Below the pieces are notes generated by a model. It saw nothing but the letters and a program-made list of their open reading frames with translations. It was not told the origin of the DNA and made no database searches. A DNA stretch of 50,521 nucleotides, from the NCBI RefSeq assembly GCF_028289855.1, contig NZ_JAQGKZ010000101.1, positions 1 through 50,521 of the forward strand. The letters run 5' to 3'. The translations under genes were made by a program, and so were the position numbers. The DNA comes from Sphingomonas bacterium. Lineage in GTDB: Bacteria; Pseudomonadota; Alphaproteobacteria; Sphingomonadales; Sphingomonadaceae. Each line of letters begins with the position of its first letter. Position 1 is the stretch's first letter. Below, one piece after another: positions 16,264-26,615 of the stretch.

Positions 16264-17679
16264 CTACGGCAACGCGGCGTCGCGTTGCTCGGGCGTATCG
16301 TAGACCAGCACAACACACTTGGTCACGACTTCAAGGTCGTTCGCGCTCCGGCGCGAGTCGGCAAATCGCCAGCCGCGCTGACGTCGATACGGACCGGGTT
16401 CGTATACCGGGTCGAGGCACCCGTTGTTCTTCAAATACCTCATGAATCTCGACCGATCGAGCCAGTCGCTGCACAGGATCGGCGGCTTGCGCGCCGCCCC
16501 GGCGCACTGGGCGTTCAGCGCGGGCAGAACGTAGAGTTCGGCCAGCCTGTCCTGCACCGTGAAATGGACGCGCGGAACACCCCAGTTATAGCCGCTTTGC
16601 CGAGCGAGCCGGAACACGTCTCGACTGTCGTCGTCGTATCGCCGGTAAAAGGCCTTGTTGCGGCGCGCATCATGGATCACGTCTCGCCAATTGGCGTAGA
16701 CCGACGCGCCCGGCGGGGTCAGTTCGAAACCCGCCAACCGCGAGATCATCCAGTTGAGCGACACACCGGACAGATAGCCATCGAAGGTGACGCCATCGGC
16801 GGCGGTATACGTTCCGCCAAGGTCGGCATGTGCCCCGCTGAACCACACTTCGTCGATGATGGGCGGCGGATCGTCGCTGCTGCACATCGACTGGCGATCG
16901 TACCCGCTGGCGGAAATGGGGGTGAAGTCCTTGGGACGGTTGTCGTCGAGCGACAGCGCGTGGAAGACGTAGTCGACGTTACAGAATTGATCGAGGTACG
17001 GCATCGACCGGTCTTCTTTGTCGGGGTCTGGCGTACCGTCGGGCAGCCCCATCGCCGCGACCGTGTCCCAATATGCGACCGCCGAGACGCGGGCGGGCCG
17101 CCTCGCGAGATCAAAAGCTCTCAGCACGCCGTCGACCTGCCCCATGCGCCGTATCTGGGCGGAAGGCTCCCGCTCGCGGAGGCGGCGGAACATTTTGTTC
17201 GCGTCGTAAAGCCGGTCAACGATCTTCTCGCGCTGATCGAGCGTATAGCGTCGCGCCACAAAATCGACGAGGCCGGCGCTGTAGATCATCCCCTGCAGGA
17301 TACGTCCCCCAAACGCACCGCGACTGAAACCGATGACGTAGATTTCGTCGCCCGGCTGCCAACGTTCGGCGAGAAAGCGGTAGGCGTCGCGGACATCCTT
17401 TCCCATCCCCCACCCGGTCGCGAGCCCGATCGCCCGGCTGTCGCTGCCGACGCCCTCGGTATAGAAAGTCGCGATATCGTCGCGGTTCTGGTTGGCGATC
17501 AGTTCATGAAGACGGAACGCATTGGTGTGGTCGCGCGGCTCGTTTCCCGTGCCATCGATCACCACCACCAGCTTGCGATGCTTGAGCGGCACGGCGTTCG
17601 CATAATAGTCGGCGATCGAGGTGGTCGTGCACGCCGTGACCAGCATGCTTAGTATCGCTAGCAGCCCCAAGCGTAGCAT
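16264..17679 (-). CDS. DUF2235 alpha/beta-hydrolase lipoprotein
   Basis: A 471-aa envelope protein. The N-terminus MLRLGLLAILSMLVTAC ends in a lipobox (LVTAC), so the mature protein is probably lipid-anchored. It then has the DUF2235 blocks VVVIDGTGNEPRDHTN near 40, YTEGVGSD, and the nucleophile elbow VIGFSRGAFGGR near 118 (GxSxG). WFSGAHADLGG near 270 supplies the Asp/His-type catalytic region. DUF2235 includes Tle1-type phospholipases and other hydrolases. No type VI secretion gene is nearby and the lipobox argues against an injected effector. The ATG at 17679 has GAGGGGGG six bases upstream. The substrate is unknown. Confidence 0.82.
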   Translation of the reverse strand: MLRLGLLAILSMLVTACTTTSIADYYANAVPLKHRKLVVVIDGTGNEPRDHTNAFRLHELIANQNRDDIATFYTEGVGSDSRAIGLATGWGMGKDVRDAYRFLAERWQPGDEIYVIGFSRGAFGGRILQGMIYSAGLVDFVARRYTLDQREKIVDRLYDANKMFRRLREREPSAQIRRMGQVDGVLRAFDLARRPARVSAVAYWDTVAAMGLPDGTPDPDKEDRSMPYLDQFCNVDYVFHALSLDDNRPKDFTPISASGYDRQSMCSSDDPPPIIDEVWFSGAHADLGGTYTAADGVTFDGYLSGVSLNWMISRLAGFELTPPGASVYANWRDVIHDARRNKAFYRRYDDDSRDVFRLARQSGYNWGVPRVHFTVQDRLAELYVLPALNAQCAGAARKPPILCSDWLDRSRFMRYLKNNGCLDPVYEPGPYRRQRGWRFADSRRSANDLEVVTKCVVLVYDTPEQRDAALP

Positions 17680-17756
17680 CGTCGTCCCCCCTCGACATGA
17701 CATTCGCCGGGCGACCGGGCAGATCAAGCGGGAAAACAATCAAAATGGCCAGAAAC

Positions 17757-17792
17757 AAGAACGGCCAGCGGAATGCTCCGCCGGCCGTTCTT
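17757..17792. terminator. Hairpin with T-rich flanks downstream of groEL
   Basis: A GAACGGCC/GGCCGTTC stem extended by two A-T pairs, with inner GCGG/CCGC pairs and an AATGCT loop. TTTT follows on the plus strand and TTCTTGTTTCT on the minus strand, so it could terminate groESL and also block rightward transcription. Confidence 0.6.
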
Positions 17793-17803
17793 TTGTCTGC
17801 GCC

Positions 17804-17822
17804 GCGTGGGCAGAGCCCACGC
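17804..17822. repeat. Perfect hairpin GCGTGGGC-AGA-GCCCACGC
   Basis: An 8-bp perfect stem with a 3-base loop in the groEL downstream region; no T-tract follows. It is one of three hairpins in 150 bp. Confidence 0.55.
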
Positions 17823-17881
17823 TATTGTCGGACGGGATTCTGCCCTAGGGCCGAAATCCGCCGGCCGTTCCGATTTCGTGT

Positions 17882-17905
17882 CGGGAGCAGCATTCGCTGC
17901 TCCCG
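17882..17905. terminator. Hairpin directly after groEL
   Basis: A 9-bp perfect stem CGGGAGCAG/CTGCTCCCG with a 6-base loop lies seven bases beyond the groEL stop. No T-run follows, so it may protect the mRNA 3' end, with the 17757-17792 hairpin as the actual terminator. Confidence 0.5.
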
Positions 17906-17912
17906 TCCGAAA

Positions 17913-19568
<1,656 letters not shown>

Positions 19569-19653
19569 TCAAATCTGGCGCGAAACTTCACAAACATCGC
19601 GCATATGGGAATGATAAACGGAAAGAGGTTCGGGCGACGCCCGACCGGTCGCG

Positions 19654-19989
19654 TCAGCCAGCACCATCGCTGGAAACAACGCCATCCTTGCTGCCGCCGT
19701 TGTTCGAGATGATCCCGAGGATGTCCGATTCCTTCATGATCAACAGGTCTTCGCCGTCGATCTTGACCTCGGTGCCCGACCATTTGCCGAACAGCACCTT
19801 GTCGCCGGCCTTGACTTCGAGCGGGTGGATTTCACCGGCTTCGTTACGGGCGCCGGTGCCGGCGGCGATCACTTCGCCCTCCTGCGGCTTTTCCTTGGCG
19901 GTATCGGGGATGATGATCCCGCCCGCGGTCTTCTCTTCAGCCTCGATACGGCGGACGAGGACGCGGTCGTGCAACGGACGAAAGTTCAT
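19654..19989 (-). CDS. groES: Co-chaperonin GroES with C-terminal extension
   Basis: The lid of the GroEL chamber, 111 aa. The core is standard: [17 protein letters not shown], the mobile loop [26 protein letters not shown] and YGKWSG-like FGKWSG, ending [11 protein letters not shown]. After the usual end there are about 15 more residues ([16 protein letters not shown]), whereas most GroES proteins stop near residue 95-98. It is the first gene of the operon, with a CIRCE element 35 bp upstream of its start. Confidence 0.96.
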   Translation of the reverse strand: MNFRPLHDRVLVRRIEAEEKTAGGIIIPDTAKEKPQEGEVIAAGTGARNEAGEIHPLEVKAGDKVLFGKWSGTEVKIDGEDLLIMKESDILGIISNNGGSKDGVVSSDGAG

Positions 19990-20023
19990 TGCTAGTAACC
20001 CTCTCTAGATGGATTGCATGAGT

Positions 20024-20050
20024 TTGGCACTCGACTCAGCCGAGTGCCAG
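20024..20050. promoter_or_regulatory. CIRCE element (HrcA operator) upstream of groES
   Basis: TTGGCACTC-N9-GAGTGCCAG matches the CIRCE consensus TTAGCACTC-N9-GAGTGCTAA with one symmetric change in each arm. It lies between the promoter and groES and implies HrcA-controlled heat-shock repression. Confidence 0.9.
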
Positions 20051-20057
20051 CAAGGCG

Positions 20058-20086
20058 CATATGTGGAGCGCGACGGGTCGCGTCAA
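20058..20086 (-). promoter_or_regulatory. groESL promoter
   Basis: On the minus strand a TTGACG (-35) is followed after 17 bases by CATATG (-10), just upstream of CIRCE. The spacing and position fit a housekeeping-type promoter overlapped at its start site by HrcA. Confidence 0.6.
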
Positions 20087-20095
20087 TGGCCTGAT

Positions 20096-21517
20096 CTAGT
20101 TTAATTTGGTGGGGTGTGCCGGTAGCAGGCCGAGCCGCTCGCGCATCGACCAGCGCGTGACGAGCATCCCCGATACGACCGCCAACCCGACCGCGAGGCC
20201 GACCCAAATGCCGACACCTTCCCAATGTGCATGGAAGCCGAGGAAGATCGCTGTGCCGAACCCCGCCACCCAGTACCCGAATCCGGCGATCAGCATCGGC
20301 ATGCGCGTATCCTGCAATCCGCGCAGGCTGCCCGCCGCGACTGCCTGCGCCCCGTCGAACAATTGGAACATCGCGCACACCGCGAGGTACTGGATCGCCA
20401 GCGCCACTTCGCGCGCATGCGCCGGCTCGCTGACATCGACATAGATGCTGACGAACAAGCGCGGCGCCAGCCAGATCGCGGTCGCGGTCAACGCCATGAA
20501 CCCCGTCCCCGTGACGATCGCCGCCCAGCCCGCGCGGCCGATCCATTCGCGGTCGGCCGCGCCGTACGCCATGCCGACACGGATCGTCGCCGCCTGGGCG
20601 ATGCCGAACGGCACCTGGAACGCGATCGCCGCGATGTTGAGCGCGATCGCATGCGCCGCGACCTCGACCACGCCGATCAGCCCCATCAGGAACGCCGCCC
20701 CGCCGAACAGCGCGCCCTCCAGCGTGAAGGTCAGCGCGATCGGCGCGCCCAATTTGGCGATCTCGATCAGGCGCGGCCATTCGGGCCGCCACCAGCGCCC
20801 GAACAGGCGATAGCGGCGCAGCTTGCCGTCGAACTGGAGGATCGCGGCATAAGCCAGCATCATCGCGCATGCCGTCACCACGCTGGCGATGGCCGATCCT
20901 TCGAGTCCGAGCGCGGGGAAACCGGCGTGTCCGAACACCAACAGCCAATTGCCGAGGATGCCGAGCCCGAGCGCCATCAGCGTCACGACCAGTGCCCAGC
21001 CCGGCCGACCGAGCGCCGCGGCGGCGGTGCGCATCACGCCGGCCCAGACGTTGGGCAGCATGACGAACAGCAGGATGTCGAGAAACACCCCGGTCCGCGC
21101 CGCGACACGCGGATCCTGACCGAGCCAGTGCAAGATCGTCTCGCCATGCGCGAGGACGAGCATGAAGAAGGCGCTGGCGATCGCACCCAACCACATCGCC
21201 ATGCGGAACGATCGCCGCACCTCGCGCACGGCATGCGCCCGCGCGCCGAGCTCGGCGGCGATGATCGGCGCGCATGCGCCGGTGAAGCCGATCAGCGCCC
21301 ACAGGATCAGGCTGAACAGGAACACGCCGAGCGTCGCCGCGGCGAAATCTACAGCGCCCAATCGCGCGACGAAGATCACATCGACCGCATAGACCGCCAT
21401 CTGGAGCAGGTTCGCGCCGACCAAGGGCGCCGCCAACCGCGCAAGCGCGCGCAATTCGTCGCGCATCGTCTGCGGCGGCGGGCCGGCCAGCGGCATGAGG
21501 GCGGCTGGCGCGTCCAT
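20096..21517 (-). CDS. MATE family efflux transporter
   Basis: Inner-membrane exporter of about 473 aa with twelve predicted membrane segments in two similar halves. The opening LARLAAPLVGANLLQMAVYAVD and the AELGARAHAVREVRRSFR loop are typical of NorM-like MATE proteins that expel cationic drugs with Na+ or H+. The ATG at 21517 was chosen; a GTG at 21565 would add a hydrophobic N-terminus and cannot be excluded. It ends close to the groESL promoter. A REP doublet lies between its 5' end and sppA, with which it is divergent. Confidence 0.85.
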   Translation of the reverse strand: MDAPAALMPLAGPPPQTMRDELRALARLAAPLVGANLLQMAVYAVDVIFVARLGAVDFAAATLGVFLFSLILWALIGFTGACAPIIAAELGARAHAVREVRRSFRMAMWLGAIASAFFMLVLAHGETILHWLGQDPRVAARTGVFLDILLFVMLPNVWAGVMRTAAAALGRPGWALVVTLMALGLGILGNWLLVFGHAGFPALGLEGSAIASVVTACAMMLAYAAILQFDGKLRRYRLFGRWWRPEWPRLIEIAKLGAPIALTFTLEGALFGGAAFLMGLIGVVEVAAHAIALNIAAIAFQVPFGIAQAATIRVGMAYGAADREWIGRAGWAAIVTGTGFMALTATAIWLAPRLFVSIYVDVSEPAHAREVALAIQYLAVCAMFQLFDGAQAVAAGSLRGLQDTRMPMLIAGFGYWVAGFGTAIFLGFHAHWEGVGIWVGLAVGLAVVSGMLVTRWSMRERLGLLPAHPTKLN

Positions 21518-21576
21518 GGCGGGGGCGGATAGCGGAAGAAGGAGGAAAGGGCCAACCCGTGCCACAACCCCCCGTC

Positions 21577-21682
21577 GTCACCCCGGCCTCGTGCCGGGGT
21601 CCACTAAGCCGCTTACGCCGTTGCTCGACCCTCCAGTTCGGCGCTCGCCGCCCGGTGGACCCCGGCACAAGGCCGGGGTGAC
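21577..21682. repeat. Inverted pair of REP-like palindromes between MATE and sppA
   Basis: The 27-bp arms at 21577-21603 and 21656-21682 are inverted copies with one difference (CTCGTG versus CTTGTG at the loop). Each arm is a hairpin of CCCCGGC and GCCGGGG with a 3-6-base loop. It belongs to the same general family as the pair at 13198-13302. Confidence 0.75.
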
Positions 21683-21791
21683 GATCATTGTCATGCACAT
21701 CGCCGCGTATGCCGTATTGCTCCCCCACCACACTTGCGGCTATCGCGGGCGTGACGCGGCGCCGACATGCGGCCGCTCGAGGAGACGCACA

Positions 21792-23672
21792 GTGAAACTG
21801 GTTCGGGGCGCCTGGAAAATCCTGGTCGGAATCAAGGACGGACTCGTCCTCCTGTTCATGCTGCTTTTCTTCGGGGCGCTGTTCGCGGCGCTGTCGGCGA
21901 AACCCAATGGCGGCGCGATCCGTGATGGTGCGCTGGTGCTCAAGCTCGACGGCGCGATCGTCGAGCAGCCGACGACGCCGACCGCGCTGGCCGCGGCGCA
22001 GGGCGAGAGCCCCGACCACCAGTTCCGCCTTCGCGACCTGGTCCGCGCGATCGACACCGCGAAGGACGATGCGCGGGTCAAGGTGCTGGTGCTCGACCTC
22101 GACGGCTATGGCGGCGGCTATCCCGCCGCGGTGACCGAGGTCGCCAACGCGATCGGGCGGTTCAAGACATCGGGCAAGAAGGTGCTGGCCTATGCCACCG
22201 CCTATATGGACGGGTCCTATCTGCTCGCCGCCAATGCGAACGAGATCTGGGTCAACCCGATGGGCGGCGCGATCTTCGCGGGGCCGGGCGGCAACCAGCT
22301 TTACTACAAGGGGTTGATCGACAAGCTGGGCGTCAACGTCCACGTCTATCGCGTCGGTAAGTTCAAGTCGTATGTCGAGCCGTACACGCGGTCGGACCAG
22401 TCGCCCGAGGCGAAGGAGGCGCTGACCGCGCTCTACGGCTCGATCTTCGGCCAGTGGAAGGAATTGATCCACAAGGCGCGGCCCAAGGCGCAGATCGACC
22501 AGTTCCTGACCACGCCCGAGGTACCCGTCACCGCGGCGAAGGGCGACCTCGCCCAAGCGGGACTCGCCGCCGGGCTGGTCGACAAGCTCGGCGACCGCGT
22601 CGCGTTCGGCCGCCATGTGGCCGAACTCGCGGGCGAGGCGCCGAAGAAGGTCGCGGGCGCCTATGCGACGATCGACTATGACAATTGGGTCGCGGCCAAT
22701 CCGATGCCGACCGGCGGCGACAAGATCGGCATCGTGACGGTTGCCGGCGAGATCGTCGATGGCAAGGCTGGCCCCGGCACGGCCGGCGGCGACACGATCG
22801 CCAAGGCGGTACTCGACGCGCTGGAACGCAAGGATTTGAAGGCGCTGGTCGTCCGCGTGGACTCGCCCGGCGGCTCGGCGTTGGCATCCGAAACGATCCG
22901 CCTCGCGGTGCTCGAGGCCAAGAAGCAGAACCTGCCGATCGTCGTGTCGATGGGCGGGCTCGCCGCGTCGGGCGGCTATTGGGTGTCGACCGCGGGCGAC
23001 GTGATCTTCGCCGAGCCCAACACGATCACCGGATCAATCGGCATTTTCGGGATCATCCCGACATTCGAGAACTCGCTCGCCAAGCTTGGGGTTACGGCGG
23101 ACGGGGTCAAGACCACGCCGCTCTCGGGCCAGCCCGACGTCTATGGCGGCACCAACCCGCAAGTCGACACGATCCTGCAATCGGCGATCGAACATGGCTA
23201 TGCCCAGTTCCTCGGCCGCGTCGCGGCGGCGCGCAAGCTGACCCCGCAGCGCGTCGACGAGATCGGTCAGGGCCGCGTATGGGACGGCGGCACCGCGCGG
23301 CAGATCGGGCTGGTCGACCGCTTCGGTACGCTCGACGACGCGGTGGCCGAAGCCGCCAAGCGCGCGGGGCTCGACCCCAAGAACGTGTCGCGTGTCTATC
23401 TCGAAAAGAAGCCCGGCTGGTTCGCGCAATTGCTGGCGGCATGGGGCAAGGACGATGACGACAATGCCGACATGCAGGCGCGCGACGTGTTCGGCGTGAT
23501 CGCCGGCGAGCGCCGCGACGTGCTGGCGCGCGCGGTCGGCGACGCCAAAAGGCTGGCCGGGGCGGCATCGGTCCAGGCGCGCTGCCTCGAATGCGCCGGG
23601 TTCAGCGATGCGCGCGCGAGCCGCGCCGACCTCAGCCTCGCGCAGATGCTGATTAAGGCGATCTGGCCGTGA
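21792..23672 (+). CDS. sppA: Signal peptide peptidase SppA (67K type)
   Basis: Membrane-anchored serine protease of 626 aa that degrades cleaved signal peptides. One N-terminal membrane helix (about residues 17-36) is followed by two tandem S49 domains. The catalytic dyad is visible as Lys190 in YRVGKFKSYVEPYTR and Ser393 in GGLAASGGYWVST, matching the E. coli arrangement with Lys in the N domain and Ser in the C domain. The start is a GTG at 21792 with GAGGAGA six bases upstream. The 3' end overlaps the GNAT gene (GTGA). Confidence 0.94.
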   Translation: MKLVRGAWKILVGIKDGLVLLFMLLFFGALFAALSAKPNGGAIRDGALVLKLDGAIVEQPTTPTALAAAQGESPDHQFRLRDLVRAIDTAKDDARVKVLVLDLDGYGGGYPAAVTEVANAIGRFKTSGKKVLAYATAYMDGSYLLAANANEIWVNPMGGAIFAGPGGNQLYYKGLIDKLGVNVHVYRVGKFKSYVEPYTRSDQSPEAKEALTALYGSIFGQWKELIHKARPKAQIDQFLTTPEVPVTAAKGDLAQAGLAAGLVDKLGDRVAFGRHVAELAGEAPKKVAGAYATIDYDNWVAANPMPTGGDKIGIVTVAGEIVDGKAGPGTAGGDTIAKAVLDALERKDLKALVVRVDSPGGSALASETIRLAVLEAKKQNLPIVVSMGGLAASGGYWVSTAGDVIFAEPNTITGSIGIFGIIPTFENSLAKLGVTADGVKTTPLSGQPDVYGGTNPQVDTILQSAIEHGYAQFLGRVAAARKLTPQRVDEIGQGRVWDGGTARQIGLVDRFGTLDDAVAEAAKRAGLDPKNVSRVYLEKKPGWFAQLLAAWGKDDDDNADMQARDVFGVIAGERRDVLARAVGDAKRLAGAASVQARCLECAGFSDARASRADLSLAQMLIKAIWP

Positions 23673-24235
23673 TCGCTCTTCGGCCCGCGCGGCCCGACGA
23701 TGCCGCCGCGATCGCCGCGATCTATGCACCCTATGTCGTCACCGGCACCGTCAGCTTCGAGACCGAAGCGCCCGACGCGCGGACGATGCGCAACCGGATG
23801 GCGGCATCGGACGGGCTGTATCCGTGGATCGTCGCGACCAACGGCGAGGCGGACGGCGATGGCGTGCTGGGGTACGCCTACGCCACCAAATTCCGCGAGC
23901 GGCCGGCGTACCGCTATGTCGTCGAGACGTCGATCTACGTCGCGGGCGCGGTGCAGGGTCAGGGGGTCGGGCGGCTGCTCTATCGCTCGCTGATCGATAC
24001 GCTCCGCGCGCAGGGCTTCGTCCAGGCGGTGAGCGTGCTGGCGCTGCCCAACGATTATTCGATCACGCTCCACGAAACGACCGGCTTCCGCCGCGCCGGC
24101 GTGTTGCGCGAAATGGGCTTCAAGCAGGGCCGCTGGGTCGATGTCGGCTTCTGGCAATGCGAGTTGACCGACGCAACCATCCCGCCCGCCGAGCCGAAGA
24201 AGTTCAGCGACGTCGGACTCGTCCAGCGGGGCTAA
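23669..24235 (+). CDS. GNAT N-acetyltransferase, phosphinothricin acetyltransferase-like
   Basis: Cytoplasmic acetyltransferase of 188 aa. It begins IALRPARPDDAAAIAAIYAPYV and has ETSIYVAGAVQGQGVGRLL (acetyl-CoA pyrophosphate loop Q-x-x-G-x-G) and a HETTGFRRAGVLREMGFKQGRWVD block, a pattern typical of the Pat/Bar or methionine sulfoximine acetyltransferase group. It starts at a GTG overlapping the sppA stop, so it is probably co-translated. Proteins of this group act on small amino-acid-like toxins; the true substrate is unknown. Confidence 0.88.
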   Translation: MIALRPARPDDAAAIAAIYAPYVVTGTVSFETEAPDARTMRNRMAASDGLYPWIVATNGEADGDGVLGYAYATKFRERPAYRYVVETSIYVAGAVQGQGVGRLLYRSLIDTLRAQGFVQAVSVLALPNDYSITLHETTGFRRAGVLREMGFKQGRWVDVGFWQCELTDATIPPAEPKKFSDVGLVQRG

Positions 24236-24705
24236 TCGAGCCGCCGGTACACCGTCGTCCCGTTGACTTGCGGCAGTTCGGCCGAGCGGATTTCGGCGCG
24301 ATAGGCAGTGTCGCCGATCCGCGCCCAGCGCGAGGTGATGCGAAACCGCTGCCCGCCGCTCGCGACGTAGCGGCCGTCGAACCCGAGCAGATTGCCGCGC
24401 GATTGCACCGTGCCGCCCAGGTGTCCGCCGAACGTATCGCGATAGCTGAACGCGATCGCACCGAGCCGTCCGTCCCAGCGGTACACGCTCTCCCCGCCCA
24501 TCACGCGCTTGCCGCCTTCAACGACGACGTGGCGGTCGCGGATCGAGCCGTCGGTCAGCGCCACGAAGCAATGGCGGTCGATCCGCCCGGGCGACACTTG
24601 CCCCTGCCAGCAATGCCCGACGAGGAAACCGAGCGGCTGGAGCTGCGGGGTGAGCGCGGGCGCCGGCGCGGCTGCGGCCACCAGTGCGAAGCTGAGCCCG
24701 ATCAT
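24232..24705 (-). CDS. Small secreted protein of unknown function
   Basis: A 157-aa protein with an N-terminal signal peptide (MIGLSFALVAAAAPAPA). The mature part begins LQPLGFLVGHCWQGQV, reminiscent of small lipocalin-like proteins of the DUF1579 kind that start with an F-L-x-G-x-W motif, followed by alternating beta-strand patterns. The ATG overlaps the stop of the TRIC-type channel gene, so they form an operon. It converges on the GNAT gene with a 4-bp overlap. Function not recognised. Confidence 0.75.
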   Translation of the reverse strand: MIGLSFALVAAAAPAPALTPQLQPLGFLVGHCWQGQVSPGRIDRHCFVALTDGSIRDRHVVVEGGKRVMGGESVYRWDGRLGAIAFSYRDTFGGHLGGTVQSRGNLLGFDGRYVASGGQRFRITSRWARIGDTAYRAEIRSAELPQVNGTTVYRRLD

Positions 24706-25337
24706 GTCCGTCCGCCGCGATAGGCCGGCAGCGCGAGCTTCCAGCGGATCGCCACCGCGCGGAGCGCGAACCCGGCGAGAGTGCCGACCGTCGCTGCGAC
24801 GGGCAACGGCACCCCGATCTGCCCCAGCCCGACATACAATCCAGCCGCTAGCGCCGCCGCCGTGACGTAGATTTCCGGCCTGAGCAGGATCGACGGCTCG
24901 CCCGCCAGCACGTCGCGGATGATCCCGCCGACGCACGCCGTCACCACGCCCATCAGCGCGGCGGGGACCGGCGGCACGCCGTAGCCGATCGCCTTGGCCG
25001 CGCCGAACACGGCGTACGCCGCGAGCCCCACCGCATCGAACCAGTCGAGCGCCTGCCCTCGCCACCACGCCGCCGGGGTCAGCCACACCGCGAACGCGAC
25101 GATCAGGCACGCCGCAGCGGCGCGGCTGTCATGAATCCAGAACACCGGCGCGCCGATCAGCAAGTCACGCACCGTCCCCCCGCCGACGCCGGTGACGAGC
25201 GCAAAGAAGGTCAGCGTGACGATCGTCTGCCCGCGCTTCGCCGCCGCCAGTGCGCCCGAGGCGGCGAACACCACCAGGCCCGCGAGGTCGAGCCACGGCG
25301 CGATCGCCGGGAGCCAGTCAGGGGTGTGGGGAAGCAT
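24702..25337 (-). CDS. Trimeric intracellular cation (TRIC) channel family protein
   Basis: Inner-membrane protein of 211 aa with about seven membrane segments in a tandem-duplicated pattern: FAASGALAAAKRG... GVGGGTVRDLL in the first half and FGAAKAIGYG... CVGGIIRDVL in the second. The repeated GGG-x-x-RD motifs define the YadS/UPF0126 (bacterial TRIC) family, thought to conduct monovalent cations. The ATG is at 25337. It overlaps the downstream secreted-protein gene by 4 bp. Confidence 0.9.
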   Translation of the reverse strand: MLPHTPDWLPAIAPWLDLAGLVVFAASGALAAAKRGQTIVTLTFFALVTGVGGGTVRDLLIGAPVFWIHDSRAAAACLIVAFAVWLTPAAWWRGQALDWFDAVGLAAYAVFGAAKAIGYGVPPVPAALMGVVTACVGGIIRDVLAGEPSILLRPEIYVTAAALAAGLYVGLGQIGVPLPVAATVGTLAGFALRAVAIRWKLALPAYRGGRT

Positions 25338-25451
25338 GAGTGTCGGTTAGCGTACCATCCGAAAAGACGCCATGTCGAACCATTCTCCGACCTTTGACAG
25401 CTTGATCGCGATATCGTTTGCCCGCAGTCTATTTCACCCAGGGGGGCGGAT

Positions 25452-26615
25452 ATGACCTTGAGATTCAGGCACTCCTTTCAGCTTTTTCCCGGCGTTCGGC
25501 TAAATGTCAGCGGCGGCGGCGTGAGCGCCAGCTTTGGTGTTCCCGGCGCGATGATCAACTTCGGCAAGGGTGGCGTTCGCAGCACTTTGGGCATTCCGGG
25601 TTCGGGCCTGTCATACAGTCATCAACATTGGAAGCCGGGCCATAGTGAGCCGGGGTCGCCGGACGGTGCAGGACCGGGCGGCGTATCGCCGCCTGCGCCG
25701 GGCTACACGCCTGCTTTCGCCTATCAACAGATGTTCCAGATGCGCGAAATCAACAGCGCCGCGGTAGAAGACTTGACCAGCCACAGCCTTGTCGAACTGC
25801 ATGAATTAATCGCTCAGGCGCGCGCGCAAAGGCAGGAGGTGGAAAACGACCTAAAAGAGGCAGGTGGCCTGTTGGATCGCGACACGGCCGATCTGGATCG
25901 CCGGAGCCGCAGCCTGTTCCGCATGTTTTACAAGCGCCGAATCGCGGAGCTCCAGGAAAGCGTTCCCGAAACAGAAGCGGAAATTGCCAGGCTGGAAGAA
26001 TGGAAGGCGAGCACGCACATCCCGCTCAGCTTCGAAACGTCCGACGACGCCAAACGCGCTTACGGTAGTATGGTTCGAGCATTCGACACCCTGAGAGGCA
26101 GCAACAGGATCTGGGACGTCACCTTTGATCGCGACGTTCATCGCGTCATCGAAAGATCGTCCGCTTCGCGAACCTTGGACCGACGCCCTGTCGATGTCGA
26201 TTTCGCGTCTTCCGACCTGATCCAATTCGAGGGACGCGCACTACGTTTCGGCAACGTCAATGGCGAGGATATACTCATTTTTCCGGGCATCGTGTTGATG
26301 CCGCGCGCCGATGGCGCATTTGCGATAATTGATCTTCGTGAAGTTCAGTTAGATTTCCAGTTTCAAAACTTCATCGAAGAAGAGCCGGTGCCGCCGGACA
26401 GCAAGGTTGTCGGTCAGACATGGGCTAAGGTAAACAAGGACGGATCGCCCGATCGCCGCTTCAACGGCAATTATGTCATTCCGATCGTCGTGTATGGAAA
26501 AATACTCTTCACCAGCTCCGGCGGGGTGAAAGAGGAGTATCAATTTTCGAATGCCGAGGCTGCAGCCGAGTTCGCCCGAGCTTTCGAAGCCTACAAAGCC
26601 GCGCTCAGCATCTAA
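25452..26615 (+). CDS. DUF4236 domain protein with coiled-coil and C-terminal domain
   Basis: A 387-aa protein of unknown function. Residues 1-55 are a DUF4236 domain: RFRHSFQLFPGVRLNVSGGG, a GVPGAMINFGKGGVR block, then LGIPGSGLSY. A proline-rich linker (about 57-85) leads to a charged coiled-coil region (about 105-190, with ELHELIAQARAQRQEVENDL), and a beta-rich C-terminal domain follows. There is no signal peptide or membrane helix. The ATG has AGGGGGGCGG just upstream. Codon use is more AT-tolerant than in the neighbours (runs such as GATAATTGATCTTCG), suggesting a transferred or accessory gene. It converges on the hairpin-rich RNA region. Confidence 0.75.
   Translation: MTLRFRHSFQLFPGVRLNVSGGGVSASFGVPGAMINFGKGGVRSTLGIPGSGLSYSHQHWKPGHSEPGSPDGAGPGGVSPPAPGYTPAFAYQQMFQMREINSAAVEDLTSHSLVELHELIAQARAQRQEVENDLKEAGGLLDRDTADLDRRSRSLFRMFYKRRIAELQESVPETEAEIARLEEWKASTHIPLSFETSDDAKRAYGSMVRAFDTLRGSNRIWDVTFDRDVHRVIERSSASRTLDRRPVDVDFASSDLIQFEGRALRFGNVNGEDILIFPGIVLMPRADGAFAIIDLREVQLDFQFQNFIEEEPVPPDSKVVGQTWAKVNKDGSPDRRFNGNYVIPIVVYGKILFTSSGGVKEEYQFSNAEAAAEFARAFEAYKAALSI

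Noticed and set aside
16264..17679. Type VI secretion effector
   Set aside because: A lipobox signal and no VgrG, Hcp or immunity gene in the vicinity.
19992..22616. An 874-codon open frame on the minus strand
   Set aside because: It crosses sppA antisense and the MATE gene in a wrong frame; no coherent protein.
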